Positions 1 to 8,757 of a stretch of DNA of 47,800 nucleotides are shown here, piece by piece. The notes beneath the pieces were generated by a model that was not told the origin of the DNA, searched no databases, and saw nothing but the letters and a program-made list of their open reading frames with translations. Origin of the DNA: Thiotrichaceae bacterium (GTDB lineage: Bacteria; Pseudomonadota; Gammaproteobacteria; Thiotrichales; Thiotrichaceae); assembly GCA_026991755.1 (NCBI GenBank), contig JALXAX010000140.1, positions 1 to 47,800 on the forward strand, in the 5' to 3' direction. Numbering within the stretch: position 1 is the stretch's first letter; each line of letters begins with the position of its first letter. A program made the position numbers and the translations under genes.

Positions 1-1578
1 CACTTTCATTACCGGGCTTTCGCGGTGGGTAACATGGCTTCTAAACATCCAGCTTGCCAACGCAGGGACAACCACTAACGCAACCAGTAACGATGCCAGC
101 ATGGCAAGTACAATTGAAATAGCCATCGGTTGGAATAATTTGCCTTCCACGCCTTGCAAGGTAAACAGAGGCGAGAATACAATGATGATGATCATCACCG
201 CAAAAAACACGGGTCTACCGACTTCCTTGGCAGACTCTTGAATGAGCAAACCTATGCGTTGTTTACCATCGCGTGAATGTTCTGTTAAACGACTAAAAAT
301 ATGCTCCATCATGACAACGGAACCATCGACCATCATACCAATAGCAATAGCTAAACCTCCCAATGACATGAGGTTGGCTGAGATATTCCAGTAGACCATC
401 ATCATCAGTGCTAAGCCAATTGAAATAGGTACTGAAATGAGCACCAAAATAGTAGCTCTGACATTCAGAAGAAACAGCATGAGTACCACCATGATCAAAA
501 CAAAAGCTTCTAATAAGGCTTTGGTAACGGTTCCTACCGCCTTATCGACAAGTTCTGACTGATCATAAAAAGGTTCGATGGTGACACCATCGGGTAATGC
601 GGTTTGTATGGCAGGTAAGCGACTTTTAACACCATTGATGGTGGCATTGGTGTTTGATCCCATACGCTTGAGAACGATACCAACGACTACTTCCCCTAAT
701 GCTTGAGGATTCCCCTCTTTATCTCGGTTGATCATGGTCACAGCGCCCTGACGAATTTCTGCACCAAAGGCAACCTTAGCGACATCAGCTACTCGGACGA
801 CATTACCATCTATGGTTTTTAGTGGGATATTACGAATATCTTGCAGACCTTCTTCACCACTGCGAATCCAGCCGACACCACGAATAACCAGTTGCTCATC
901 ATAACGATCTAAATACCAACCGCCTGCATTGCGGTTGTTGTTTTCTATTGAATCAACAATATCGCTGCTATTAAGGTCATAAGCTAATAATCGTTCAGGA
1001 TCAATTTGCACCTGATATTGACGTACTTCACCACCAAACGAGAGCACATCAGTTACACCATCTACGGGCATAATCAATAGCTTAACGACCCAATCATTTA
1101 GGCTACGTAGCGCAATCGCATCATAGTCAGGGTTTTCAGAACGCAACATGTATTGGAAAATCTGTCCGAGTCCTGAGGTATTTGGGCCAATTTCTGGCGT
1201 GCCGACACCTCCTGGAATATCTTCTTTGGCTGATTGCAATCGTTGAAAAACCAATTGCCGTGCAAAATAAATATCCGTGCCCTCATTGAAAACGACAGTG
1301 ATAACCGACAGGCCTGTTTTGGAAATAGACCGGACTTCCTTCACATCTGGCAATGCATACATCACGGCTTCGATGGGGAAAGTGATTAGTTGTTCCACTT
1401 CTTCAGAAGCTAATCCGCGTGCTTCGGTATTAATTTGTACTTGAATATTGGTCACATCAGGGAAGGCATCAAGATTCAATTTGGGTAGAATCATATAGCC
1501 GCCGACCAGTGTCGCTAGTAAAGCAAGCACAACGAGCAGGCGATTTTTTATGCCTGCATCTATTATTGTATTTAACAT
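1..1578 (-). CDS. czcA: Heavy-metal efflux RND inner-membrane pump (CzcA/CusA family), partial at window edge
   Basis: This is the proton-driven inner-membrane subunit of a tripartite heavy-metal exporter. The 526 codons visible are about the N-terminal half of a family that is usually about 1,030 residues; the rest lies beyond position 1. The protein opens with one membrane helix, followed by a porter domain (LNLDAFPDVTNIQVQI, then ARGLASEEVEQLITFPIE, typical of HME-RND pumps). A helix cluster carries AIGMMVDGSVVMMEHIF, the TM4 signature with the intramembrane acidic residue used for proton relay. The start at 1578 follows an AGAGG ribosome site, 12 bases after the stop of the adaptor gene, so this is the last gene of a CBA operon. 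The metal cannot be read reliably: the TM4 motif is closer to CzcA/CnrA-type (divalent cations) than to CusA. Confidence 0.93.
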   Translation of the reverse strand, partial: MLNTIIDAGIKNRLLVVLALLATLVGGYMILPKLNLDAFPDVTNIQVQINTEARGLASEEVEQLITFPIEAVMYALPDVKEVRSISKTGLSVITVVFNEGTDIYFARQLVFQRLQSAKEDIPGGVGTPEIGPNTSGLGQIFQYMLRSENPDYDAIALRSLNDWVVKLLIMPVDGVTDVLSFGGEVRQYQVQIDPERLLAYDLNSSDIVDSIENNNRNAGGWYLDRYDEQLVIRGVGWIRSGEEGLQDIRNIPLKTIDGNVVRVADVAKVAFGAEIRQGAVTMINRDKEGNPQALGEVVVGIVLKRMGSNTNATINGVKSRLPAIQTALPDGVTIEPFYDQSELVDKAVGTVTKALLEAFVLIMVVLMLFLLNVRATILVLISVPISIGLALMMMVYWNISANLMSLGGLAIAIGMMVDGSVVMMEHIFSRLTEHSRDGKQRIGLLIQESAKEVGRPVFFAVMIIIIVFSPLFTLQGVEGKLFQPMAISIVLAMLASLLVALVVVPALASWMFRSHVTHRESPVMKV

Positions 1579-1590
1579 TGTGATTAGCCT

Positions 1591-2958
1591 CTAGTGGTTA
1601 TGCACAGAAAAGCCACTTTTGGCTAATTCAGATTGAACAAAAAATGCACCTTTGCTAACAATAGTTGTGCCACTCTCAATGCCTTCCACTACAACGGTTT
1701 CACCAAGATTCTCAACAATATCCACTTCTTTAGGAACAAAGCGACCGGGCGCTTCTTCAACAAATAACATCCAGTCGCCATCAGAGCTTCTTAATACCGA
1801 TTCTGCGGGGATCGCAATGGCGGCATGTGTGGTCTTGCTACTAATACTGGTTTTCACAAATTGGCCTGGATACAACGAAACACCCTTCGTGTTGACCTCA
1901 ATTCTTACGGGCAATGTGCGTGTTTTTTCATCCAAAACTCGCCCAATAAAAATCACTTTTCCTTGCAAGGTTTTATCTTCGACAGGGATGCTAGCATTTG
2001 ATCCAAGGGCAATTTTACTGACATCTTTCGGCTTGATATTAGCCTCAACCCATAAGTGATCCATGTCGCTGATCTCAAACAGTACATCTTCTGGGTTGAC
2101 GATTTGACCGAGAACAAAATCATCCTTAATGACCATGCCAGCTTGTTCTGCGCGTAGCTCAAAATGCTTCTGCACGGCTTTGCTCCCCGAAGTTAATAGT
2201 TTCTTAACTTGTGATTTGCTTTTACCATAAGCGGCAAGTTTGGCTTCAGCTTGCTCTTTTGCAATTCTAGCTTCAGTAAAACGCTTACCAGAAACTGCAT
2301 CTTTGCCTAAAGAACGAATGCGTCTCCAAGTAGCTGATGCCGCAGCTAACTCACCTTTCGCTTCAGCAATACTTGCGCCTAATTCTGCGGAGCTAGCCGC
2401 AAGGTCAGCGGTTGCTAGCACATTGGCTGAAATATCAGTAGTTGCAATCGTGTGTAGAGTCGCTAACAAATCTCCTTTTTTCACTTTATCGCCTAATTTC
2501 ACATGACGCTTTTCGACACGCGTAGTAATGGAAGGTGAGACTTTAATGGTTTTGTATTGATTGAGCTTGACTTCACTCAAGGCTGAGATCTGATTACTAA
2601 CGGATCGTTTTTTCAAGACTAAAGTCTCAATGCCCGCTTTTTTCCGTTGTTCTACACTTAGTTCTACATCGGCAGAGGCTTTTTCTTCACCATGTCCATG
2701 CCCATCATCCTCCCCTTTTTTCTCTTCTTTAGTATGATCATCGTGATCGTCATGTTCTTTTTCGTTATTGCCTTTATTAGCGTTGCGTCCTGACTCTACA
2801 TGATCTGCTGTTTCGTTATGTCCAGCTTCATCATGGTCATGTTTTTCTGCCAGCAATAATGGCGATGATAAAAGCAATAATCCTGATAAAAGATAAATGG
2901 ATGTTGCTCTATGGGTTTTGTTATTAGTCTTTTTATGTGTTGTATTAAAAGTATTCAT
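1591..2958 (-). CDS. czcB: RND efflux membrane-fusion protein with His/Asp-rich metal-binding N-terminus (CzcB-like)
   Basis: This is the periplasmic adaptor linking the RND pump to the outer-membrane channel. Its 455 residues begin with a signal sequence (LLSGLLLLSSPLLLA). Residues about 38-95 are extremely rich in His, Asp, Glu and Lys (HDHDEAGH, HDDHDDH, DDGHGHGEE) and look like a periplasmic metal-capture segment, as in some CzcB/SilB-type adaptors. After that come a beta-barrel/lipoyl half (residues about 135-170), a helical hairpin rich in Ala/Glu/Lys (about 175-265), the second lipoyl half and a beta-barrel domain (GQFVKTSI), and it ends SGFSVHNH. It sits between czcC and czcA with 12-base gaps on both sides, so the three are surely co-transcribed. 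The His-rich insert favours zinc, cobalt or nickel, or copper; the choice is inference. Confidence 0.92.
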   Translation of the reverse strand: MNTFNTTHKKTNNKTHRATSIYLLSGLLLLSSPLLLAEKHDHDEAGHNETADHVESGRNANKGNNEKEHDDHDDHTKEEKKGEDDGHGHGEEKASADVELSVEQRKKAGIETLVLKKRSVSNQISALSEVKLNQYKTIKVSPSITTRVEKRHVKLGDKVKKGDLLATLHTIATTDISANVLATADLAASSAELGASIAEAKGELAAASATWRRIRSLGKDAVSGKRFTEARIAKEQAEAKLAAYGKSKSQVKKLLTSGSKAVQKHFELRAEQAGMVIKDDFVLGQIVNPEDVLFEISDMDHLWVEANIKPKDVSKIALGSNASIPVEDKTLQGKVIFIGRVLDEKTRTLPVRIEVNTKGVSLYPGQFVKTSISSKTTHAAIAIPAESVLRSSDGDWMLFVEEAPGRFVPKEVDIVENLGETVVVEGIESGTTIVSKGAFFVQSELAKSGFSVHNH

Positions 2959-2970
2959 TATTCTATTCTC

Positions 2971-4266
2971 TTATTTGATCTGCCCGTTGAGCCATTGTTT
3001 GAACTGATTGCTCGTCGCTAACCAGTTGAACCACGCCTTCCAGATGCTGCCTTTTAGTTCAACATTATTCAGTTCAGCTTCTTTTATTTGATTGAGTTGT
3101 ACCAGATAGTCTGAGGTACTTAATTCACCTAACCTCCATAAGCGAAGCAGTAAATTACTTTGCTGTTGTAGACTGCTTCCCGCGATTTTTTGCCAGGATT
3201 TCCAGCCTAAATAAGTGAGTTGGTAGGTTTGTGCTGCGGATTGCAGTCGTGTCTTGGTTAAATGTTTTGAATTCTCTAGATTACTTTCGGCACGTCTGAT
3301 ATTAGCTCTTGCCTCATCCACCTCGGCGCGGTAATTGTTCCGTACATTCAAGGGAATGGACAAGGTTAAACCAATCACCTTATCGGAATCCTCACCACCC
3401 GCTCGAAGCCCGATGGTGGGGTCTGGTTTTTGTTCACGTACCCGTAAGCGCATGATGCTACGCGCCTGTGCGACTCGCATGGTTTCTGCCTTTAATTCGG
3501 GAAGGTTGGCAAGAATCTGTTCATAGTTAATTTTGTTCGGTTGCAGGTTAGGTGGCGTATAAGGTAATGAAGGCCAACCCTTACGTGCTTCACCTGAAAT
3601 AGCCGACAACGCTTGTGTTTTGCCAGCTAATGCTGTTTTAGCTCGGTCTAAAGTCAACTGAGTTTGTGTTGAGCTTAATCGGATTTGCTCCAGCTCCAGC
3701 TTACTAATGTCTCCCGCTTTATAAAGCCGTGTAGCCTGAGTTAGCACTTGTTTTGATAATGATAAACGCTTGTGATGAGACTGAATAATTTCTCGCTGTA
3801 TCTGATAATCCGCCAATGCTGAAAAAATATCAGCGATCAATTGCTGCCTTACTGATTGTTGTTCATATTCAGTAACTTGCTGTCCAACGGTTGCAATGTT
3901 TTTTCGTGCTGCGCGTTTGTTGTGCCAGTCAATGGTTTGATTGATACCGACAGTTGTCGTATCAATATTATTGTTGTTAAAGCCGACACGCTCACTATCC
4001 AGTTCAATCTCTGGGTTGTAAAGTGGTCGCGAGGCAGCTCGGGTTCTTGCCTTGGCAGCATCAATCTCTGCTTGGCTCGCTTTTAATTGCGGGTGCTTTC
4101 TTTCTAATTGGTTCAAGAAAGAAGACAACGACTTTAATGTTGATGTCTGGGGTATCTGCGCTGATGCCTTAACAGGAGCTGCGAATACATAAGGTGTCAT
4201 GAAAAATGATGATAAGACTAAAACGCTACAGGCAATACTGTCGCGAATTAAAATAGGTGGTTGCAT
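2971..4266 (-). CDS. czcC: Outer-membrane efflux channel, TolC/CzcC family
   Basis: This is the outer-membrane channel of the metal-efflux system. Its 431 residues begin with a signal peptide ending near VFAAPV, followed by two TolC-type repeats of long amphipathic helices. Visible landmarks are LKASQAEIDAAKARTRAASRP in the first repeat, with NPEIELDSERVG after it, and the second-repeat GLTLSIPLNVRNNYRAEVDEA. The length agrees with CzcC/CusC-type proteins (about 420-460). It is the first gene of the operon. The spacer upstream contains no recognisable regulator gene, so control must come from elsewhere or from the spacer itself. No lipobox is visible at the N-terminus, unlike CusC. Confidence 0.88.
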   Translation of the reverse strand: MQPPILIRDSIACSVLVLSSFFMTPYVFAAPVKASAQIPQTSTLKSLSSFLNQLERKHPQLKASQAEIDAAKARTRAASRPLYNPEIELDSERVGFNNNNIDTTTVGINQTIDWHNKRAARKNIATVGQQVTEYEQQSVRQQLIADIFSALADYQIQREIIQSHHKRLSLSKQVLTQATRLYKAGDISKLELEQIRLSSTQTQLTLDRAKTALAGKTQALSAISGEARKGWPSLPYTPPNLQPNKINYEQILANLPELKAETMRVAQARSIMRLRVREQKPDPTIGLRAGGEDSDKVIGLTLSIPLNVRNNYRAEVDEARANIRRAESNLENSKHLTKTRLQSAAQTYQLTYLGWKSWQKIAGSSLQQQSNLLLRLWRLGELSTSDYLVQLNQIKEAELNNVELKGSIWKAWFNWLATSNQFKQWLNGQIK

Positions 4267-4340
4267 GGTGTTATGCCTTTTAAAACTAAAACTTGATAAG
4301 TTATAAAACCAATAGCAGTAGGTTGAGGAGCTTCGGCACG

Positions 4341-4367
4341 ACTATGACAGGTATAAACTATGACAGG
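4341..4367. repeat. Short direct repeat upstream of czcC
   Basis: ACTATGACAGG occurs twice, at 4341-4351 and 4357-4367, with a 16-base period, about 75-100 bases upstream of the czcC start. The spacing could suit a dimeric response-regulator site in the czc promoter region, but nothing else supports this and no promoter consensus was recognised beside it. Confidence 0.3.
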
Positions 4368-4429
4368 CGTAGCGGACTGACTCGGATTACCGAAATCTAT
4401 TGATTATTATCCCTGAATGTAGGGATCTT

Positions 4430-4593
4430 AAGGAATCTCTGATTAACTCTGACCGGAATTTCTGTGAGATAGAATGTGTCAGGTTTTTGATAGAAAAGTT
4501 AGCAATAGCCGTAGCTATTGGTTACTTTTATAGCGAAAAGCTGGCGGATTCTAGCCTCAGAAAAACGAATCATGAGTTGATCAGAGATTCCTT
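4430..4593. repeat. MITE-like element, family A (inverted orientation copy)
   Basis: The 164-base element has matching ends, AAGGAATCTCTGATTAA on the left and the complement TTGATCAGAGATTCCTT on the right. The interior folds as a long imperfect hairpin whose apex is CAATAGC-CGTA-GCTATTG. It is the reverse-oriented relative of the copies at 5140-5330, 27238-27440 and 37560-37738. A 68-codon reading frame across it is an artefact of the repeat. It abuts a second element at 4594. Confidence 0.75.
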
Positions 4594-4752
4594 AAGGAAC
4601 CTCTGATTAAGTCGATTAGAATTTAGCGCAGGAAAAACAGTCGCTATTTTTCACGAAGTGAGGGGTAATAGTCGTTCTATTGCGCCGATCTTCGGGGAAA
4701 ATATCGACTGTTTTAACCAGCTAAAAATAATTGGACTTGATCAGAGGTTCCT
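4594..4752. repeat. MITE-like element, family A ends with a different body (A')
   Basis: The terminal sequences AAGGAACCTCTGATTAAG and CTTGATCAGAGGTTCCT match those of family A, but the 120-base interior is unrelated in primary sequence. It again folds as a long hairpin (AACAGTCG...CGACTGTT) with the apex AATAG-TCGTT-CTATT. It lies directly head-to-tail with the element ending at 4593, so two non-autonomous elements seem to have inserted at one spot, or one in the end of the other. Confidence 0.7.
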
Positions 4753-5139
4753 AAAGTAGTTTGTGAGTTTAAATGCTGTTATGCTATGCGTTAAAAATAA
4801 CCACTTTATCTATTGCTATTGATGAATTTTTCGGGCTAAGAACATAATGAAGTAAGTCACTTCCCACGACTTGATTCAAATATCGAAATTATCCGCATTG
4901 AAGTCACGGATCAGATTTAAAATAATGCCTAAGTAATATTAGAGCCCACTTTATCTTTGCCGATTAGGTATCGTTATATGATGAGGAATTACACTCGGGA
5001 ACTTCACTTGCTATGTTTTTTAGCTTTGATTTTTCTAAACGGAGTGCCACCTCGGCTCATTGTCCGATAGGATATGCAGTAAAGTTCAAAAGAAGGGCGA
5101 TTCAGAGTGAATGGGCATACCACTCTATCTACTTAACTA
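4753..5139. other. Gene-free spacer
   Basis: No gene, RNA or terminator was recognised here. The only frame is a 29-codon one at 4981-5070 with no ribosome site or recognisable similarity. The stretch separates the metal-efflux operon from the secreted-protein gene at 5351. Confidence 0.4.
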
Positions 5140-5330
5140 AAGGAAGCTCTGAACAAGTTATGATTTGTTTTTCTGAGGCATAATTTGCCAGTTTTCGCTT
5201 TAAAAGTGACCAATAGCTACGGCTAACTTTTCTAACGAAAAGCTGACAAACTCTATCTGCTTAAGCTTCTAAGTTTCGTTAAAGCTCTGCTAAGTCTCAG
5301 AAATTCCGATCAGACTTATCAGAGTTTCCT
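5140..5330. repeat. MITE-like element, family A
   Basis: The left end reads AAGGAAGCTCTGAACAAG and the right end ACTTATCAGAGTTTCCT. The body is closely similar to 27238-27440 (shared TTTTTCTGAGGC, GTGACCAATAGCTACGGCTA and CAGAAATTCCGATCAGACTTA). Compared with that copy the apex hairpin has lost part of its right arm (CTATTG missing after GGCTA), so this copy is decaying. It ends 20 bases before the 5351 gene, and may therefore contribute to that gene's leader. Confidence 0.75.
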
Positions 5331-5350
5331 AAATATACAGGGTAAATAAT

Positions 5351-6046
5351 ATGAAAACATATTTAACTAAACTTTTGGTTGTATCGGGGTTTCTTTTATC
5401 TTATCCGAGTGTGGCACTAACGGCGACACAGAAGATAGCAACATCTCCAGCTAGCTTTACTATTTCTCCTGGTAGCACAGTCGAGTTTGATGTGCTTTAC
5501 CCTGAATTAAATCCTGACAACACAACTGGCTTGGGTGTAAAAATGTATTTTGATTCCACTAAGCTTAATTTTAAGGGAGTTACACAGGTATTCTCTAAAG
5601 ACCTCGTAAATATAACGGAACAACCTGTAGCAGACTCTAACGATGGTGATAACAACACAGAGACTGATTCTGTGGTTACAGCAGCTTGGGCTGGCTTGGG
5701 GGCTACTCCAGCATGGCCTGGAACAGGGAGTCTCCCTGCGGCTCTTTATCATGTTACTTTCACAACAGGTTATAATTTTCCAATGCTGACGGTTATCAAT
5801 TTCACTGGCGATGTTGCTGCAAATAATAGTTTTGAATCCAGCCCCGTAAATGTCTCCTTTGTTCTAACAGGTGACTCATCCCCACAAACACCCCAACAAG
5901 AAGCATTATCATCTAATTCTTCTACTTCAAACAGTTCTGGTGGGGGAAGTTTCTCTATTATTTTATTAATTTTGTTCCTTGGTATTGCGAGTTTGTCGAA
6001 GAATAGAAAATTCCTGAAAAGACATACCCAAAAGTCTCAAAGCTAA
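5351..6046 (+). CDS. Secreted Ser/Asn-rich protein with probable GlyGly-CTERM anchor
   Basis: The protein has 231 residues and a typical signal peptide (MKTYLTKLLVVSGFLLSYPS, cleavage near ALTATQ). Residues about 27-175 form a beta-rich domain whose opening (SFTISPGSTVEFDVLYPEL, then GLGVKMYFDSTKLNF) resembles cohesin/carbohydrate-binding-like folds with a GLG-type calcium-site context; the family is not certain. A low-complexity Ser/Thr/Asn/Gln linker follows, and the protein ends with SSGGGSFSIILLILFLGIAS plus a basic tail (KNRKFLKRH). Glycines, one hydrophobic helix and an Arg/Lys tail make up the GlyGly-CTERM pattern, processed by rhombosortase and coupled to type II secretion. The start follows a GGGTAAATAAT context and is the only sensible one. 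No partner genes adjoin it. Confidence 0.72.
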   Translation: MKTYLTKLLVVSGFLLSYPSVALTATQKIATSPASFTISPGSTVEFDVLYPELNPDNTTGLGVKMYFDSTKLNFKGVTQVFSKDLVNITEQPVADSNDGDNNTETDSVVTAAWAGLGATPAWPGTGSLPAALYHVTFTTGYNFPMLTVINFTGDVAANNSFESSPVNVSFVLTGDSSPQTPQQEALSSNSSTSNSSGGGSFSIILLILFLGIASLSKNRKFLKRHTQKSQS

Positions 6047-6072
6047 TAGTTTAGTTACATGTTGTATTACTA

Positions 6073-6292
6073 GTGCTCCAACAAGTTAGGCTTGATGGAT
6101 ACAGCGAGTCAGGAAGCGGTTAGCCGCTAGGCGCGTCTTGCAGTGAATGGTTGTTCCCTTCACAAAAGGCGCAACAACGCGGATGACCGCTTCATGACTC
6201 GCCCGAAGGGAGCAATCATAGTCTGCAACCCAAGCCTTGTCTTGAACGCTTTGGATTGCTCTGTACCCATCAAACCTAAGTTGCTGGAGTAC
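6073..6292. repeat. MITE-like element with 34-bp imperfect terminal repeats, flanked by TA
   Basis: The left end GTGCTCCAACAAGTTAGGCT matches the complement of the right end (GTACTCCAGCAACTTAGGTT), and the match runs on through TTGATGG(A/G)TACAG. TA dinucleotides flank it at 6071-6072 and 6293-6294, the pattern left by IS630/Tc1-type transposases, although TA alone is weak evidence. Inside, GAGTCAGGAAGCGGT pairs with ACCGCTTCATGACTC, so the whole element can fold. It lies between the 5351 gene and the EF-G promoter region and belongs to none of the other repeat families in the window. Confidence 0.65.
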
Positions 6293-6331
6293 TAGATTTT
6301 CACTTGATGAATAATTAATTCCTTATGTAGA

Positions 6332-6361
6332 TATAATCCCGCATTTGAGGTAGAATGCGCG
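6332..6361 (+). promoter_or_regulatory. Candidate promoter of the EF-G gene
   Basis: TATAAT lies at 6332-6337 and TAGAAT at 6351-6356; the latter is followed by a GC-rich GCGCGG discriminator, as in growth-rate-controlled promoters of translation genes. No good -35 hexamer is found at 16-18 bases upstream of either. The long leader (about 125 bases) to the ATG begins with CGCATT-AATGCG and a T-rich run that could also act as an attenuator. Confidence 0.35.
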
Positions 6362-6486
6362 GTTTTTATTTTTGGCTTGCTAATCTCAAGACAATCTAAC
6401 CTGTTTTTTACTTATTTGTGCTTGTAAGTGCAACTAGCTAATAACAAATAACCTACTGAATATAGTAATAATTTTAGAGAATAACC

Positions 6487-8571
6487 ATGACTGATTTAGC
6501 CCTTTACCGAAATATCGGAATTTTTGCTCACGTTGATGCGGGTAAAACAACAACTACAGAACGTATCCTAAGTCTTACTGGAAAAATCCATAAGATTGGT
6601 GAAGTTCACGACGGTGAAGCGACAACTGACTTCATGGAGCAGGAAGCAGAGCGTGGTATTACCATCCAGTCAGCGGCAGTAAGTGCGTTCTGGAAAGATC
6701 ATCGTATGAACATTATCGACACACCGGGACACGTTGACTTCACCGTAGAAGTTTATCGTTCTCTAAAGGTACTTGATGGTGGTATCGGTGTATTTTGTGC
6801 ATCGGGTGGTGTTGAGCCTCAATCAGAAACTAACTGGCGTTATGCAAATGAATCTGAAGTAGCGCGTATCATTTTTGTTAATAAACTGGATCGTGTAGGT
6901 GCTGATTTCTACCGTGTAGTCAAACAAGTTGAAGATGTACTCGGTGCTAACCCATTAGTGATGGTGTTACCGATTGGTACAGAAGATAACTTCACCGGTG
7001 TCGTTGACTTATTGACTCGTAAAGCATGGGTTTGGGATGGTTCTGATGATCCACTTGCATATGAGATTCAAGATGTGCCAGCGGACATGGTTGATCAAGT
7101 TGAAGAGTGGCGTGAAAAACTTATCGAAACAGCGGTTGAAGTTGACGATGATGCAATGGAAAAATACCTTGAAGGTGAAGAAGTTGATATGGACACTATC
7201 AAGGCTTGTATCCGTAAAGGAACACGCGAGCTTACTTTCTTCCCAACTTACACAGGTTCTGCGTTCAAGAATAAAGGTATTCAGCTAGTGCTAGATGCGG
7301 TTATTGATTATCTACCTAACCCTGTTGAAGTTCCTCCCCAGCCAGAAATTGATGACGAAGGTAATGAGACAGGCGAATTTGCTATTGTTGATGTAGATAA
7401 GCCACTACGTGCATTAGCCTTTAAAATTATGGATGACCGCTTTGGTGCATTAACCTTTATTCGTGTTTACTCAGGTAAGCTAGAAAAAGGCTCTACTGTA
7501 TTAAATACTGCAACAGGCAAGACTGAGCGTATTGGTCGAATCGTTGAGATGTCAGCGGATGACCGTATCGAGCTAGATGGCGCACAAGCGGGTGACATCG
7601 TAGCGGTTGTAGGTATGAAGAACGTTCAAACAGGTCACACGTTATGTGATCCTAAGCACCCTGCAACACTAGAATCAATGGTATTCCCTGACCCTGTTAT
7701 CTCAATCGCAGTATCACCGAAAGATAAAGGTGGTTCTGAGAAAATGGGTATTGCGATCGGTAAAATGGTGGCAGAAGATCCTTCTTTCCGTGTTGAGACG
7801 GACGAAGACAGTGGTGAGACTATCCTGCGTGGAATGGGTGAGCTACATCTTGATATTAAAATTGACATCCTTAAGCGTACACATGGTGTAGACGTTGAAG
7901 TAGGTAAGCCACAGGTTGCTTATCGTGAGACGATTACTAAAGCCGTTGAAGATAGCTACACGCACAAGAAGCAGTCAGGTGGTTCTGGTCAGTACGGTAA
8001 GATTGACTATATCATCGAGCCAGGCGAGCAAGGTTCAGGCTTTGAGTTTGAGTCTAAAGTGACGGGTGGTAATGTTCCTAGAGAGTTCTGGACAGCTATT
8101 GAAAAAGGCTTCAGAGTCAGCATGGATACGGGTGTATTAGCAGGCTTCCCTTGTGAAGACATGAAAGTAACGCTTCTTGACGGTGGATTCCACGCAGTTG
8201 ACTCCTCAGCGGTAGCGTTCGAGATTGCAGCTAAAGCAGGTTATCGTCAGACGGTACCTAAAGCAGGTCCTCAGTTAATCGAGCCTATTATGAATGTTGA
8301 CGTATTCACTCCTGAAGATCACGTAGGTGATGTTATTGGTGACCTTAACCGTCGTCGTGGCATGATCAAATCTCAGGAAGCTGGCGTAACAGGCGTTCGT
8401 ATCAAAGCAGAAGCACCATTGAGCGAAATGTTTGGTTACATTGGTGACTTACGTACTATGACCTCGGGTCGTGGTCAGTTCTCAATGGAATTTGCGCATT
8501 ACTCGCCTTGTCCTAAGAACGTGGCTGAAGAAGTCATCAAAGAGACGATTGAGCGTAACGCAAAGAAATAG
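6487..8571 (+). CDS. fusA: Elongation factor G, second gammaproteobacterial type (EF-G2)
   Basis: This is a translocation GTPase of 694 residues. The G domain shows the P-loop AHVDAGKT (14-21), switch II DTPGH (78-82) and NKLD (132-135). The later domains carry the EF-G landmarks [10 protein letters not shown] and LNRRRGMI. The text is close to the EF-G 2 proteins of Vibrio and Shewanella ([36 protein letters not shown]), not to the canonical FusA of the str operon. In agreement, rpsL, rpsG and tuf are absent on both sides and the gene is monocistronic with its own terminator. EF-G2-type proteins are thought to act in translocation or specialised growth states; whether the canonical gene also exists elsewhere in this genome cannot be seen. 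A ribosome site (TTTAGAGAATAACC) precedes the ATG. Confidence 0.95.
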   Translation: MTDLALYRNIGIFAHVDAGKTTTTERILSLTGKIHKIGEVHDGEATTDFMEQEAERGITIQSAAVSAFWKDHRMNIIDTPGHVDFTVEVYRSLKVLDGGIGVFCASGGVEPQSETNWRYANESEVARIIFVNKLDRVGADFYRVVKQVEDVLGANPLVMVLPIGTEDNFTGVVDLLTRKAWVWDGSDDPLAYEIQDVPADMVDQVEEWREKLIETAVEVDDDAMEKYLEGEEVDMDTIKACIRKGTRELTFFPTYTGSAFKNKGIQLVLDAVIDYLPNPVEVPPQPEIDDEGNETGEFAIVDVDKPLRALAFKIMDDRFGALTFIRVYSGKLEKGSTVLNTATGKTERIGRIVEMSADDRIELDGAQAGDIVAVVGMKNVQTGHTLCDPKHPATLESMVFPDPVISIAVSPKDKGGSEKMGIAIGKMVAEDPSFRVETDEDSGETILRGMGELHLDIKIDILKRTHGVDVEVGKPQVAYRETITKAVEDSYTHKKQSGGSGQYGKIDYIIEPGEQGSGFEFESKVTGGNVPREFWTAIEKGFRVSMDTGVLAGFPCEDMKVTLLDGGFHAVDSSAVAFEIAAKAGYRQTVPKAGPQLIEPIMNVDVFTPEDHVGDVIGDLNRRRGMIKSQEAGVTGVRIKAEAPLSEMFGYIGDLRTMTSGRGQFSMEFAHYSPCPKNVAEEVIKETIERNAKK

Positions 8572-8593
8572 TCTGATTTTAAGGTTATTTGAT

Positions 8594-8629
8594 AAGCCCC
8601 TTCTTTGCTTGCAGAGAAGGGGCTTTTTT
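8594..8629 (+). terminator. Rho-independent terminator of the EF-G gene
   Basis: An 11-bp perfect stem, AAGCCCCTTCT (8594-8604) with AGAAGGGGCTT (8615-8625), encloses a 10-base loop and is followed by a run of six T. It sits 22 bases after the stop codon of the EF-G gene. Confidence 0.92.
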
Positions 8630-8757
8630 GTGTCTAAATAAATGAACTGAGTTGTTGTTACTACTAATAGGCTTTAATGAAAACGCTAATGGTAGTTTTA
8701 CAAAAAAGTAGTAGGATATCACCACACGATAACTAAATGAGAACTAAGGATAGTAAT

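Noticed and set aside
4400-4606. 68-codon plus-strand frame upstream of the secreted-protein gene
   Set aside because: It lies across a MITE-like element and its sequence is simply the translated repeat; no ribosome site.
4981-5070. 29-codon frame (MRNYTRELHLLCFLAL...) that looks like a small membrane peptide
   Set aside because: No ribosome site, no recognisable family and no conservation that can be judged here.
6487-8571. Canonical FusA of the str operon
   Set aside because: rpsL, rpsG and tuf are absent and the text follows the EF-G2 subgroup; called EF-G2 instead.
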